A stretch of 64,000 nucleotides of DNA, from assembly GCA_900095095.1 (NCBI GenBank), contig FMBT01000451.1, forward strand, positions 33,488 through 97,487, in the 5' to 3' direction. Positions within the stretch are counted from its first letter, which is position 1. Every line of letters begins with the position of its first letter. This document shows, piece after piece, positions 11,281 to 23,365 of this stretch. The position numbers and the translations under genes are program-made. The stretch comes from Fragilariopsis cylindrus CCMP1102 (lineage: Eukaryota; Bacillariophyta; Bacillariophyceae; Bacillariales; Bacillariaceae). Below the pieces are notes generated by a model. The model saw only the letters and a list, made by a program, of their open reading frames with translations, was not told the origin of the DNA and searched no databases.

Positions 11281-11313
<33 letters not shown>
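11281..11313. repeat. (TA)n microsatellite
   Basis: About 16 uninterrupted TA units lie upstream of RPB5. Confidence 0.9.
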
Positions 11314-11315
<2 letters not shown>

Positions 11316-11525
11316 TTAGCTAAGGTAATATGGTGTGTGGTTTCCACTAGCTATCTAGCCTAAAGAAACTGAGAAAAAACAATGCGTAATCACGTCCTTC
11401 CTTCGTCCGCTCCCAATCGAGCCGAAGCCAGACATGAATATGAAACTTTTCATTTTTAAGTTCATGCATTCAGCATCAAGCTCGAAAGCGTCGTACCGAT
11501 GATAACTAGTATCTGTGACAAACAA

Positions 11526-11600
11526 AACGACAACAACAACAACAACGACGACGGCGACGACAACAACAACAACAGCAGCAGCAGCAACAACAGCAAACAA
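11526..11600 (+). repeat. CAA/CGA/CAG trinucleotide tract in the RPB5 5' leader
   Basis: Nearly pure triplet repeats (ACAACAACAACAACAACGAC, then GCAGCAGCAGCAACAACAGC) end 12 bp before the RPB5 start codon, so they probably lie in the 5' UTR. Confidence 0.75.
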
Positions 11601-11611
11601 GATAAACAACA

Positions 11612-12295
11612 ATGGCAGATGTAATGATGGATACCGACGACTCTGCAGCAATTGCTGCACCAACTGTCAGAGGTGGACTTAATCCTGACGCAGCTCGATT
11701 GTTTCGTGTTTATCGGACTATATCCAATATGTTGAATAGTAGGGGATATATGGTACCAAAGGAAATGCGCGACATGACACCAATGTCATTTAAGGCAAGA
11801 TTTGGTGAACATCCAGGTAGAGAATCATTAACAATTTTAGTTGAAAAGGCAGACGATGAAACGAATCAATTATTTGTATTCTTCTCTGAGGAGGAAAAGG
11901 TTGGAGTACGACCCATTAAGGTCATTACCGATCGGATGAGAGCGGAGGGTGTAACGAATGCGATTATGGTTTTGCGCGTTGATATAACACCATTTGCCAA
12001 GTCAGCATTAAGTGAAATGAGTGATAGTTTCAGAATTGAACATTTCAAGGAGGTTGAACTATTAGTTGATATTACACAGCATCAGTTAGTTCCTGTCCAT
12101 CAGGTATTAACTCAAACGGAAAAGTCAGAACTATTAAAGAGATATCGATTAAAGGAAACTCAATTACCAAGAATCCAACCAAATGATCCTGTTGCACGTT
12201 ATTATGGTATGAAAAGGGGACAGGTCGTGAAAATTATCCGACCATCAGAAACTGCGGGACGTTATGTTACCTATCGTGTATGTTTGGGAGGTTAA
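11612..12295 (+). CDS. RPB5: RNA polymerase I/II/III shared subunit RPABC1 (RPB5)
   Basis: This single-exon gene encodes 227 residues, close to the usual ~210. RPB5 sits in the lower jaw of all three nuclear RNA polymerases and contacts downstream DNA. The N-terminal eukaryote-specific jaw domain is clear (ARLFRVYRTISNMLNSRGY, FGEHPGRESLTIL, VFFSEEEKVGVRPIK). The C-terminal archaeal-H-like assembly domain is strongly conserved: VPVHQVLTQTEKSELLKRY, LPRIQPNDPVARYYGMKRGQ, KIIRPSETAGRYVTYRVC. The start ATG follows ACAACA directly after a triplet-repeat leader. No frame slips occur here. Confidence 0.97.
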   Translation: MADVMMDTDDSAAIAAPTVRGGLNPDAARLFRVYRTISNMLNSRGYMVPKEMRDMTPMSFKARFGEHPGRESLTILVEKADDETNQLFVFFSEEEKVGVRPIKVITDRMRAEGVTNAIMVLRVDITPFAKSALSEMSDSFRIEHFKEVELLVDITQHQLVPVHQVLTQTEKSELLKRYRLKETQLPRIQPNDPVARYYGMKRGQVVKIIRPSETAGRYVTYRVCLGG

Positions 12296-13085
12296 TAAAT
12301 AAATATATTCTAAAAACCCCGCTGTGGTGGTTTCTATATTCTAATCGGGCTGAAATGGATTCGTGTTTATATATATTATCAAACTACTATATCCACCGCA
12401 TTTGATTCAATTAAGTTTAATGAATGAGGCGTCTAACATTGGAAGCTGTGGTTGATTTAATAATAATGATAACAGTATGTAATGTATTTAAAGATAAAAA
12501 ATTAGTTATAAATAAATATGTTCACATTCACTAAAACGATAAATGTGTCATGTGTTTATCCCTTTGAACAATTCGTACAAAACTGATACAATAACTATAT
12601 AGTATCAGTATCTATTTGGCACACATGAATTATTCCGAACAAATGAGGACGAAGGACGTGTAGTGTGCTTTTATCTTCGCCAATCAGTCTCATTTCCTAC
12701 AGTATTTGCAGTCATTAGAAAGAGATTCTTACAGTGCTTTAGTTTAGTAAAGACATGTAACATAAGATCTATCTAGTAGGTAGTTGTAAATTCCTCAAAT
12801 GGTACGAATACATACTACTTGTGCGTTGTAATTGAGTTGGAAGGCAAAACAGAAATCGGAAATTATAAATTTTAAGGATAATTTTATTGTTAAAATCTAC
12901 TTGTAACTTTGCGACTGCTCCGATTTTTTTCTCCTTCTACTTCTTTTCTGCATATCAGATCTATCAACAAAGTTAAAAATTCCAACAAATTAGACAACGA
13001 CGTCAGCATAAGCATAGTTTTATTTTGTTTTCAATAGGTCTGCAAAGCCGTCTCTGTTTCTATATTGATAATCTCATCATATTAT

Positions 13086-13125
<40 letters not shown>

Positions 13126-13152
13126 CTGTACCCAATATACTGTATGTTAATT
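12296..13152. other. Intergenic region with (AT)n tract, no gene seen
   Basis: The 3' flanks of two converging genes (RPB5 and the small basic protein) make up this region. It is A/T-rich and contains a 37-bp (AT)n tract at 13088-13124. No open frame with recognisable content was found. Confidence 0.6.
13088..13124. repeat. (AT)n microsatellite
   Basis: About 18 uninterrupted AT units lie 3' of the small basic protein gene. Confidence 0.9.
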
Positions 13153-13539
13153 TTACCGACTTCGTTTACCAATTTTTTCTTGTCTTTTTCTTCGACCAGT
13201 ACGCGAACATGGTCGACTTCCTTTATTAGCTTTCTTAGGTTTTCGAGAATTTCGACCCGCCTGGATGATTAATTCTAAATTATTATTTAGATTATTTACA
13301 AGGAGAGATTGATTTCTGTTCAATGATGTCCCCATATTGAATATATTATTATTATTACCGTCGTTATCCATAGGGAAAGTACCAGGAAGAGGAACATTCT
13401 TGACGCGTTCGTCGATTGCTGCTCTTCCGACGATTGAAGAGAAATATGATAGGGACGTCGTTGGACTGCAATTATAACGCACCAGTTTTTGCATGCTGCT
13501 TGTATTGCGAGATCGTACCAGCATTTGTGAAAGCATCAT
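13153..13539 (-). CDS. Small basic protein, probably mitochondrial
   Basis: A single frame of 128 residues starts ATGATGCTTTCA. The N-terminus (MLVRSRNTSSMQKLVRYNC) is rich in Arg and Ser with no acids, as in a mitochondrial presequence. The middle is Asn-rich and poorly structured. The C-terminal ~30 residues are very basic (KPKKANKGSRPCSRTGRRKR, then KIGKRSR) and look like an RNA-binding tail of an organellar ribosomal or ribosome-assembly protein. I do not recognise the exact family. The coding call rests on length, composition and the ordered N- and C-terminal parts. Confidence 0.6.
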   Translation of the reverse strand: MMLSQMLVRSRNTSSMQKLVRYNCSPTTSLSYFSSIVGRAAIDERVKNVPLPGTFPMDNDGNNNNIFNMGTSLNRNQSLLVNNLNNNLELIIQAGRNSRKPKKANKGSRPCSRTGRRKRQEKIGKRSR

Positions 13540-14536
13540 CTTATTGTTATTCGTGCTGAACTTGTTTCCCCTACAATATTTTGTCTTTAATGATCGGTAT
13601 GTTGATACTGTAGCTGAAGTGATATTTTAAAGCTCTAAGCTATTGTAGCATTAAAAGCAGCAGCAACGTTGACCATGCATTTTCAATTTCTTTACAGTAT
13701 TGCGATTATCGTCGTAACCTGACCATGCGGTTAAAAATTGAACGAAAACACCCTACAATTGTATTTTCTCGAACACCCCCGAATCTCTCCTTTATCTTTT
13801 TACTACCGTATTAGTATTCTATTCTAGATAGTATTCTATTCTACATAGTAACTTATACTTTATTTGTTATCAGACCCAACTACTGTATGTTGAACCTTCT
13901 ATTAGATGGGTACATATGCAGCTCCCGGATAATTAATTTCAGGTGGCGTTTTTTTGCCACCTAAAAGAATAGGTCAATAAGTAGACAACAAAAATCAGGT
14001 TAAAAGCTGTCAATGTACGTGATAGCTACTACTTGCTGAAGCTAGCTCTAACGATATTGAATTCAAAGGACAGTACTCCAGTGATATATGGGAAGGCATT
14101 ACGTCCAGTATTTCTAATATATCCCCAGCATTGAAATGAGTAGTGAAGTAGGACTTGCAAGACCAACCGCGTCACATATCTAAAACATTACTTGCTTACG
14201 GATTACAAAAAAATAGTTACTTGGTTATTAAGAAGTGATTTGTGGTTAATGGTTATTATATCCAGGTAGCGGTGGCTGTGTTGATTGCTGAATTTCATCT
14301 CAATTAATCCGTATTTGATTGGTTGAAGTAGAATCGACTCCAATCAGATCAATAGGTGATGAGTACATTTGTTACTTTGCATATATTCTTTCGTTGCGTT
14401 CTTTGTATGAAATAAAATGCACGAAGGGGTGGATTTTTTCTTCTCAGCAGTATCAATCGTTACAATTGTGGCGCCCACGATAGAAATGATTATATAAGAA
14501 GGTGACAATGAATTTCAATTTTTATAGAAATTTATA
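13540..14536. other. Intergenic region, no gene seen
   Basis: Both strands lack a convincing frame. Short dispersed repeats occur (ATTCTATTCTA type near 13815-13845). An inverted repeat lies at 13941-13962. Confidence 0.55.
13941..13962. other. Short perfect inverted repeat (hairpin)
   Basis: AGGTGGC (13941-13947) and GCCACCT (13956-13962) flank a GTTTTTTT loop, giving a 7-bp GC-rich stem. It has no assigned function. It lies between two genes with no transcript evidence, so it could be chance or a transcript 3' structure. Confidence 0.4.
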
Positions 14537-15008
14537 TTAAAGACCAGTTTTTCGCTTAGCTTGTGATGAAATATGCAGAACATTATTTCCCCGAATGAAG
14601 CAGTCACCATACGTTGCTTTTAATTGTCCATCCAAACCAAACTCCTGTGTTTGTTCCATTGCAATATTCAAGTAACCATCAAGACATGCCAAAACCCCTC
14701 TATATTCGATCCCCGAATTAAGCTTAACAACCGCTGGACGCCCTAGAACACTTTTTAGGAAATCAGAAGGTGTTCGTTTCTTTTCTACTTTTTTATCCTA
14801 AAGAAAGATGACGAGTCAGGTGACAGTAAAAAAGGGTATAATTAATTGTGAGATGGGAGAACAATAAATGCCGATCATACTCATACTATTAAAGTAAAGC
14901 GGTCTACAATGTATGTATTGGTATATACGTAGGATGAAAACTCACCGTATCTTCCGGAGCTGCCGTCTCAGGTACCTGAGGTGTTCCAGTATTTGTTGGT
15001 TCTGACAT
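14537..15008 (-). CDS. LSM6: U6 snRNA-associated Sm-like protein LSm6
   Basis: Two exons make 107 residues. Exon 1 (14946-15008) encodes MSEPTNTGTPQVPETAAPED plus Thr and ends at GTGAGT. The 148-bp intron ends TTTCTTTAG. Exon 2 (14537-14797) starts DKKVEKKRTPSDFLKSVLGR. The Sm1 motif (VVKLNSGIEYRGVLACLDGY) and Sm2 motif (GDCFIRGNNVLHIS) match LSm6 very closely, including its characteristic LNSGxxYRGVLACLDGYxNIA. LSm6 is part of the LSm2-8 ring on U6 snRNA 3' ends and the LSm1-7 ring in mRNA decapping. The gene is too fragmented by its intron to show as one long frame, but both splice sites and phase 0 fit exactly. Confidence 0.95.
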
Positions 15009-15663
15009 GATTATAGCTATAACTACTGCCTGATTGTTTTTAAACTGTATGTATTGTACAAACGGAACGTCAGATGGCGTTCATAAATTGATAGCTAGTT
15101 GTTCGAAGTTTGTGAATAATATGATGTACTATGTTGTTCATTGTCGCGTCGTTGATCTTCGAAGCAACAAATTAACATTGGCGTTCCCAGACATGGATAA
15201 AAATTTATATGAGGAATTTTAAAAACCACAGTCCCCCAACGTTTTTTTGTACCTAATAATTCATTACGAAAGTATAGTTTGTTGACACCAAAAGTTACTA
15301 ACTCCTCCCTATATAGTCATATGCTACCGTGTACTCAAACAGACCAAGCAATTATTCTTCCTATAGAACATATCTAGTTCTTTAAATGCACAAATAAAGG
15401 CTAATCTGAATATTTAGTAATATAGCCTTTTATATTAATATGTCTAGAATAATCTGAATTATGTCACACATACCATTCTTTTGGAAGTGTATATGTATCT
15501 TGATATAGCCGCAACTCTATTATATATAAAACTTTATATTGATACGAGTGAATTAATTTCGTCTAAAGCTAGAAGGATAATATTACTAATAGTTACATTG
15601 TCTACTCAATATGTATACATACATTCCATCCAGCCTCTTGTAAAGTTGGCTCAATTATCCCTT
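15009..15663. other. LSM6 upstream region and dehydrogenase 3' flank
   Basis: This A/T-rich stretch has no supported gene. A short plus-strand frame at 15034-15222 has no recognisable content. The LSM6 promoter should lie just right of 15008. Confidence 0.5.
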
Positions 15664-18274
15664 TCACTCAAGCAACTCCAGAGCGAGAATGACCACGCTA
15701 GTGAAGATAATTATTCCAGCAGAAATCGAATTGATCATCACAATTCTGGCTGAGCTTTCATTATACATAATAGTTATAGATTCCTCTGAATTTGATCCGA
15801 CTTCATCAACATTATTTTGTTCTCTAGAATATACTCTTCCTTTCCTATATTGATGTGTATTTCATCATTCTTTATTTCAATTGCTTCATTTTCATGTTCC
15901 ATTTTTTCGTCTGTTTCTTTATCATGATTGACAACTTCATTGTTCTCAATTTCGTCATTTTTATCTTCGTCGTCGTCGTCGTTGTCATCATCTTCTGTTA
16001 TATTGCCAATTTCATTTTCGTTACTTTTAACCTCATTTTCCAGATTATATATGTCATAAATAAAGCTGTGAACTTATCTTCTCTTTCTCGAACAACGATT
16101 GTTCGTTCTGTCCCAGATTCTATTCCCAACCCATCATTATCACTCCATACAAGGAACTTAAAACCGTCCCTTTGATCAGCAGAAACCTCCACATGAAGTT
16201 CGTGGTTAACCCACGAGGTTACAACTGATGGAGTAGTAACAGAGTATCCATCTAACACAAGTTCCATACCACTTTCAGGCTCTGAGTCAAAAACCAGTTG
16301 TACCATCTTTGGCATAATATTCCTGCTTGTGGTCGTCGATAGTCCAGTTTTTGAGTCAGTTACCGTTAATAACACTTCTAAGTAAGAATTTGTTGATGCT
16401 AAGAAGTCCTCAGGAGAAGGTCCGGGATCAATACGAATGTTATTACCCTTCGTATGATCCAAGAATGGGTGAAAGTGATCCTTATGATGTTTTCTCACCT
16501 CCCACTCTAGAAGGTCACCATTGTCGTCGTTGTCATCGCCCGTCATTCCTTTTAGAATAAAAACATCTCCAACGGCAAAGGTAGCGCCTACTTCCGGGCT
16601 TTCAATAATAGGCTCCGGTGGAGGAGTTCCTATGCTCACCAATATTTGCACCGTGTCAGAAATTCCACCAGGATCTGTGACAAGAAGATTGACAGTGTAC
16701 ACGCCCGGTTCGTTATAGGCGTGTGAAGGATTACTTTCAGTGGAAGAACTTTCATCATCGTCTTCCACTGTTGCCGTCACCAAAAGACCAATAATATGTG
16801 AGATCACCCCCGTCTGGGTCCAAGCTTTCACTACCATCGAATTGAATATCCGTCCCTATGGAAGCTAATAGTTTATCGGCTGTTGCGGTAGCTATCGGTT
16901 GACGATGAGGCTTGGCATCATCATCTATGTCATTATTAGAATTGTTATCGTCCTCATCATTATTACCACCATCGTACCAAATTCGACGAATGTTTGGACT
17001 ACCGTACCTCGTCGTATAATACAAAGCCTGGGTATCTTTATATGGTCCGAACAAAAGCTGTACAGGCTTACCAAGATCCTTTTCTAAAGGTCAAAGAATG
17101 TAGAGTTGAAGTATTCCGGAATGGGAATATCGCATTCGCGACAGGCTCCAGCGATGTCTTCCTCAAGAAGATATAATTTATCAAAGACAAAATCAAGGTA
17201 CATCATCGCATTCTCGTACTTTTCTGGCCATCCGATCCCTTTTGGGACGACAGCACTTCCAGCCACACAAGCGGCACCTTCGGAATCATGAGGATACCAA
17301 AACGTAGGATCCTTCAATGATCTATCACTCGGAATTTTGCATTCGTCATACGATTTCTTTTTACATGGACCCTCCCTAATTGGAAACCCATAGTTTCCTC
17401 CCGACTCGATCTCGTTAATCTCTTCCCAAGTCGTACCACCCACATCTGACACATAAATTCTAGTTGTTGACGAGTCCGGATGTTGATTCATCCTAAACGG
17501 ATTTCTAAATCCAAACGCGAATATTTCCTCGCAGATCACGTCCGTATTATCATTATGACCTCCAAAGTTACAACGTCTACTATCTTCATCTTCGTTGTCG
17601 TCGTCATTCTTCCATGGATTATCAAGCGGGATTTTCCCATCGTCTGTAATACGAATAATCTTACCAAAAAGATGATTCAATTCCTGAGAGGGTGTTTCGG
17701 GATGTTTCATCCCTGAGTCCCCAATGCTGAAATAAAGATATCCGTCGTCTTTTCCGAAGACTATATCTCCGCCATTGTGTGTTTTGGTTCTCAATGGATC
17801 AGTCTCTAACAGAACTTCCTCACTATCTGCATCGATCTTCAATTCATCAAGATCAAAAAAAACCTATAACCTAGTAACTGGTCCATCTTTTAACGTGTCA
17901 ACTAAACACTCTCCCTGCTTGTTATAAGTGTACGATACGTAAATATAACCATTCTCTTCAATTTGCGGATGTGCACGAACCTGATGGAGCCCTAGCTCAC
18001 CGTTGGTGCAGATTCTATCCGATAAATCTAAGACAGTTTCGGTTTTTATATCGTTGGACGATTCCGATCCTGGATTAAGAATTAATTTAATTACACCATT
18101 TTTGACAGCTGCAAGGAAAACGAAATCATCTTTCAACGGAACGAAACCGATGGTACTAACACCGTTGATCTTGACAATTCCCTCTTCTCTAAATCCTGGA
18201 GGGAGCGCCATCGAGTTTTGAAAGCAAAAGCAATAGATGACAAGAATCAGAAAGACGTGCATCATCATATTCAT
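15664..18274 (-). CDS. Secreted/membrane glucose-sorbosone dehydrogenase-like protein with PKD domain
   Basis: The start ATG at 18274 gives MNMMMHVFLILVIYCFCFQN, a signal peptide. A beta-propeller of the soluble aldose dehydrogenase/HIPL type follows: GELGLHQVRAHPQ, NGGDIVFGKDDGYLYFSIGD, FGFRNPFRMNQHPDSS, VSDVGGTTWEEIN, FGPYKDTQALYY. Next come an acidic spacer, a PKD domain (FDGSESLDPDGGDLTYYWSF and HAYNEPGVYTVNLLVTDPGG), a beta-rich C-terminal domain, a D/E/N-rich stalk and a final membrane helix (NSISAGIIIFTSVVILALEL). This suggests a cell-surface sugar-oxidising or sugar-binding protein. The frame is broken at about 17088, 16765, 16052 and 15839, mostly one lost T or A. A TAG at 17864-17866 lies in frame with both sides. 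Either several sequencing slips or a decaying gene is possible. Confidence 0.72.
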
Positions 18275-18876
18275 CTTGATTTTTTGTATAATGTCGAATG
18301 TATAAATTGATTTATTTTGTATTTCATTACAATACACTGTACTTGTTTATCATGGAAAGTACAAGCATGTAGTATAGTTATTATTGTGCGTATTCGATGC
18401 AAGATCACTAGAACAAAACAATCTAGTATCTGTTGCAAAAGTATGTGAAAATTTCTAAATTGTATGTTTTGTTTGACAAAATCGTCGTACATAACGTTAG
18501 TACAACTGTGTATGGTCCTGTACTTATAGCGAACACGAACTGCTCTTCGAAATAGCCCTTTTACTCATCTCCGCTTGATTTCTATTTTTTGTATAAGTGA
18601 GAATGTCCTGGCGCCAATTTTATTACAAGTCGTATTCCCATCGAACGGAAATTTAATTCACGAAACACCTAGGGTGATAAAAATAATGGTCCTGTAAAAA
18701 GTTCATCACGAAAAGCGTGTCTCGTCGTTGCGTAAAGTCTCGAGGAGTCTTTATTCACGTTTCATCTTTGTTGCTGTTCGCCGTCACACACGCCAATAGC
18801 AAATAGCACATCAATATCTTCTTGTTATTCAGTCAATCATTACAAACATAACGTTCAACTGACGACAACCACCATC
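18275..18876. promoter_or_regulatory. Divergent promoter region
   Basis: This 602-bp interval lies between the minus-strand dehydrogenase and the plus-strand BAR-VASt gene, so it should hold both promoters. The last ~60 bp before 18877 are AC-rich (GACGACAACCACCATC) and probably form the leader. No specific element can be assigned. Confidence 0.45.
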
Positions 18877-21800
18877 ATGGAGGTGCCGTATAATCCTTCC
18901 GAAAAAGAGGTATCGGTAACGAATCACGTCCCTCATGATGCAGATAATAGGGACGATGGAAAAGATGACGTTCCGGTTCTGGAGGAGTGCGCCGACGAAG
19001 AACAGATGCTAACACCAGTAGAACAAAAAGAAACCCCCGAGGAGGAGGAACAGGAACATGAGGAGGAGTCGATGTCAACTAGTGTGAATTCTCCAAGCAT
19101 AACACTTCCAATTGAAGAAAAGTTGAATACAATGGACGATATATCAACGGAAATTATTAATGACGATACCGCCGATACGACATCAGAAAAGATTATATCA
19201 TTCTCCTTCGATTGGTCTGAAGCATTCAAGAGTCCAAACGTAATTGGATTTTCACCTAGCAAATTCGGTAGTCATCATGGATTGGGTAAGATACTATTAG
19301 CCAGGGGCATGCGAAGAATATATGATGTCATATGAATTTCACATTCATTCATTTGTTTGTTCTAGTTGGACATTGAATAATGAATCGTTGACTTACTTTG
19401 TTGTTTATTTATAAATATTTATTTTTCCGATTCTTCTTCTTAGGATTGCAGCTGGCTGTCGAAAGAAACAAAAATACGGCTCAATTTCTCGGCAATATTT
19501 CGGTATTTCTATCTAGTGTTGCTACTCTCTACGAACAGTTAGGAATTTATCTAATAAAAACATCGCAATCTATCCATCCACAACAATTATCTTCATTCAA
19601 AATATCGATCGATGACGATTTTCAATCACTATACGAGTCAATCCTCCATTTAAGTAGTGGCTTTCGAAATTCTGCAATCTGTTATAGAAATACAATTGTT
19701 TCTTCCCTGCAAAAGACTTTGACAGACAACGGAAAGGTAACAGGTGCTTTCATTAATCAATATAGAGAAGTAAAGCAGGCAAGCCTTGAAGCAAGAAAGT
19801 TGGCATTAATGAATTACTCGAAATGTACAAATGCTGTAAAAGCCGCTGAAATGGAGATTCAAATATGGGTATCAAACATACAGCAAAAGAAAAACGATAG
19901 TGGAATTGTTGGTGAAGAAAGTAAAGAACAGGGAGAAATTCAAATATCGGATACAGATTTGCCATGGGAAAAGTCTTTGAAGGTACTCGGAAAAAAGGAA
20001 AATGAAATAGAATCTACATTACGTCTCATCCAAAAACTTAAAGGGGTCCAATTGTGCGAAGCTCGGTACGTCGAGAGTGTTTCGAAAGAGAACGAATTAG
20101 TAAAAGTCGTGGAAGAAGCGGAGGTTCTTGCGTTGGGCAAAACACAACAGATGGAACGAGAATTACTGAATTCTTTTGTAAGCGTCATACTTGGGAAAGT
20201 TTTTCCAAAAGATAATAACGCAGAATTCGTTTCTGTGACCCCAACAGGTATTCGAAGGAGTGGTGATGTAGATAAACCTTCTACGGAAGGTATCGAGAAA
20301 AAAGGAATAGATTTACTTGCAAACTTATTCAAACAACAGTCCGTTCCTTATGAAGAGGGAATGGGTGTAATGGACGCAGAGACTCTAGGACTTCCTGAAT
20401 CAGTTGGAATAAAGAGAGATAAGGTCAAATCCTCCTTTTCAACTCGTGGAAATCGTATCAAAGTTACCGAAATTGTCATAAAACTTTTTGAGGAAATCGC
20501 CGACGTTACTCTTAAATCCTCGTCGAGAATGCGATCACAAATTGTGAATCAGAGGTAAGATGATTTGTTTTCTTTCTGGTATCATAGTTGAGTAGAACGT
20601 TGCAACAAATTGCAAAATTTTAGAAATTACCTCACATATTCCTTAATCGCCTCTGTTCACGACTTTTGTAAAACTAGGGGAAGATCTTCCGAGGATAACT
20701 CACCAGCTGCAAATCTATGGCGTTTCTCTTTGAATTTGCTTCAAGACGAAGCTAAGCTGATTTCGGAGTCCACTTTTAAAATTTCTAAACTAGAAAATTG
20801 GCTCACTAACTCAAGAAAAAATCTTGCAAACGAAATTGATATGGATGATGCGGGTTGGAAACATGTATGTGATGCAGCCCGTGCCGAAACGAGGTTTGAA
20901 GCAAGATACAAACAAACGAAGCAACAAAGGCAACGGGCTTCATCTAAGGAATTCTCCAAAAGGGGATCCGGTGTACGACAGCGGGCTTCTTCTAAGGAAC
21001 TCTTCCGACAGGGATCCAGTGATTCTTCTGATGATATTCTACAATCACAAAGAAAACGAATCGATTCTTCGGGATCGATAGGAACGACCACTCCCAATAG
21101 AGTTGGAAGGGCATTCTTTAAAGGAGGCGAAGCAATGAAAAAACTAGCTGAGCAATCAATTACTCAAATCGCGAATATCGGCGTCGAAGCAGATCAAAAA
21201 GAAGCCAATGATCAGCAAGCATTAGAAGAAGCGAGGACGACAAAGAAGCGAGCAATTCTTGCGTACACAACATACACAACAGCGCGCATCGACAAAATTG
21301 AGTCAGAAGACGATGCTGGATGGATCGAAATGAAAGAGACACTCGGAAAGCTTACGGAAAGTATTAGAGCTTTGCATAAGGTCCGATGCACCGTGTTCGA
21401 AGAGAGACTTACACAGGAACTAGATAAGTCTTTTCAATCGCTGGTTGGGAATGTGGCCGTATGGTCGGAAAGTGTTCGAGAGAAAATATTGAAAAGCGAT
21501 CAAACATCTTCCTCAGCAACGGGTGATATTCCTGGAGAGTATACCCTTACACCAAAGGTTGCCAAAACGGATAATATCGTTCAATTGTTGGAGTCAGAAA
21601 TAGGGCAGTCAATAATATCAAAGCTGAAGGTTTCAAGTGGATCAACAAATACCCGATCAGAGGAGAAAGAAGTCGGCAACCACGAAACCACTGTAATGAC
21701 AGAACCGGAACCCCCAAATACTAGCGCTCTAAACAAAGAGATTCCCCAAAAGCCACAGATAAAAACGATTTCTCCTTCTACTAATAGCCCAAATCCTTCC

Positions 21801-23258
21801 GAGATTTCGGGAGATGACAGTCAGTCAATATCTACCTCCACTGAGACTAATATCGTTAAAGAGAAGGAAGAAAGTTCGGAGTTAAAAGCTTTTGTCAAAC
21901 AATTTTGGTCGAAGAAACCGAAAGATGAAAAATTGCCGGATATACTAGAAATATACACATGTGCTTATCGTCCAAAGGAAAGGGTAACATTTTTAACCCC
22001 GCACTTTCCAGGGAGAATTTACACAACTACAGAAGGAATGTACTTCCTTGGCCCTGAGAAAAACTTTACTTTACAATGGGAAACAATCTCAAGTATCAAG
22101 AAAGAAATAGGATTCATGGGATCAAATAATGAAAATGATTTGGTAATCACATATCGTTCTAAAAGCACGCTTGTATCGTTCGTTATTTGTCGCCTAATAT
22201 CAAGGGATAAAACGTTGATACACTTACGAAACTTGAAGGCAGAGAGAGACAAGTCCGAAGTATCAAAAACGCAAAACAACAACGACAACAACAACAACAA
22301 TACTGTTAGTAACACTAAAGAAGTCCAATTACCGCCAGTTCCACCAGATTTGTTATTGAAAAATATGGAGATCGTTGTATCAAAGACGATTAAAAATGTT
22401 TCCATTACGTCTATTTTTGAAAACGTATGGGCCGATCTCTCTGGAAATAAATCGTTTTACAGCTCTTGGCTTGAGGAGGAAGAATGTTTTGACATAACAA
22501 CGGAAGACTGGAAGTATGAAGGTGAATTAAGGAATGAATGGTGCAACGAAAAATATACTCAGGAGCGTCTTGTTACATTCAAATTCAATCGAACTTCGCA
22601 TCTTTACATCGGTCCGCCTGTGGCTTTTGTGAAGCAACGACACTTCTGTAGAGTCGAAGGGGACGATAAATGTATCCTTGCGATTTCGGCTGAATTCGAA
22701 GGCATTCCTTATGCTGATAATTTTGCCGTAGAGATGCGTTGGGTAGCAACGAGGAAGGGAACGAATAATGTTCATGTTCAGGTAGGACTTTTTGTGGTGT
22801 TCAAGAAGAATACGATGCTAAAATCACAAATCAAGTCAGGAACTATTGCCGAAACGAAGAATGTACATCTGCGTCTTTTCGAAGCTGTTAAAAAGGCCTG
22901 TGTAGATTCTGAAGATGTTCAATTAGGAAATCAAGATTCTAAAGATGAAGGAGAGGAAGATGTCGACGATGACAACGATGACAACGACGAGACCGAAATC
23001 ACCAAGACAGAGGAAAATCTACTTGATAAGCTTCAACGGAACTTTGCAGAGAGATCTATTGCCTCATCAATGGGTGTGGTAGCCTTTCTTTTTGCCGGAC
23101 GACTTTTGTTCCGTGCTATCTTTGGATCAGGTGCTCTATCGGATACTCAACGTCTTGAAAATCGGATCGAAGACTTACAGAGCGAAGTCCGTGCCCTTCA
23201 TACATCGATCGATTTAATCACTGGTCTTCTCAAAGAGATGAGAGATGAGCGTGAATAA
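18877..23258 (+). CDS. BAR-GRAM-VASt membrane protein, likely sterol transporter
   Basis: Three exons (18877-19285, 19444-20554, 20624-23258) join in phase to 1384 residues without any slip. Donors are GTAAGA twice; acceptors are TTCTTAG and ATTTTAG. Order: acidic N-terminus; a long helical BAR/sorting-nexin-like region (~140-690: LQLAVERNKNTAQFLGNISV, ALMNYSKCTNAVKAAEMEI, VCDAARAETRFEARYKQTKQ); a low-complexity linker; a GRAM domain (~835-925: RVTFLTPHFPGRIYTTTEGM); a VASt domain (~975-1160: ITSIFENVWADLSGNKSFYS, FKFNRTSHLYIGPPVAFVKQ); an acidic stretch; one membrane helix (SSMGVVAFLFAGRLLFRAIF); and a short coiled coil. Yeast Ysp1/Sip3 and Lam proteins share BAR/PH/GRAM-VASt-TM plans and move sterols at ER-plasma membrane contacts. 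That function is inferred here. Confidence 0.85.
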
Positions 23259-23365
23259 GTTCTGAATACAGTACGACGTATAACTAGAATTTTGGTTGAA
23301 TAAAAGATTCAAAAAAAGAAATCCCTATTAATTATCATTTAAATAATTATCATTTAGAAAGAATG

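Larger units (their letters stand above)
10652..11611. other. KAS II 3' flank and RPB5 5' flank, no gene seen
   Basis: This is A/T-rich intergenic DNA. It holds microsatellites: (CAA)n near 11222-11240, (TA)n at 11281-11313, and a CAA/CAG/CGA tract in the RPB5 leader. Open frames crossing these tracts are repeat artefacts. Confidence 0.6.

Noticed and set aside
11119-11323. Open frames crossing (CAA)n and (TA)n near RPB5
   Set aside because: They translate microsatellites only.
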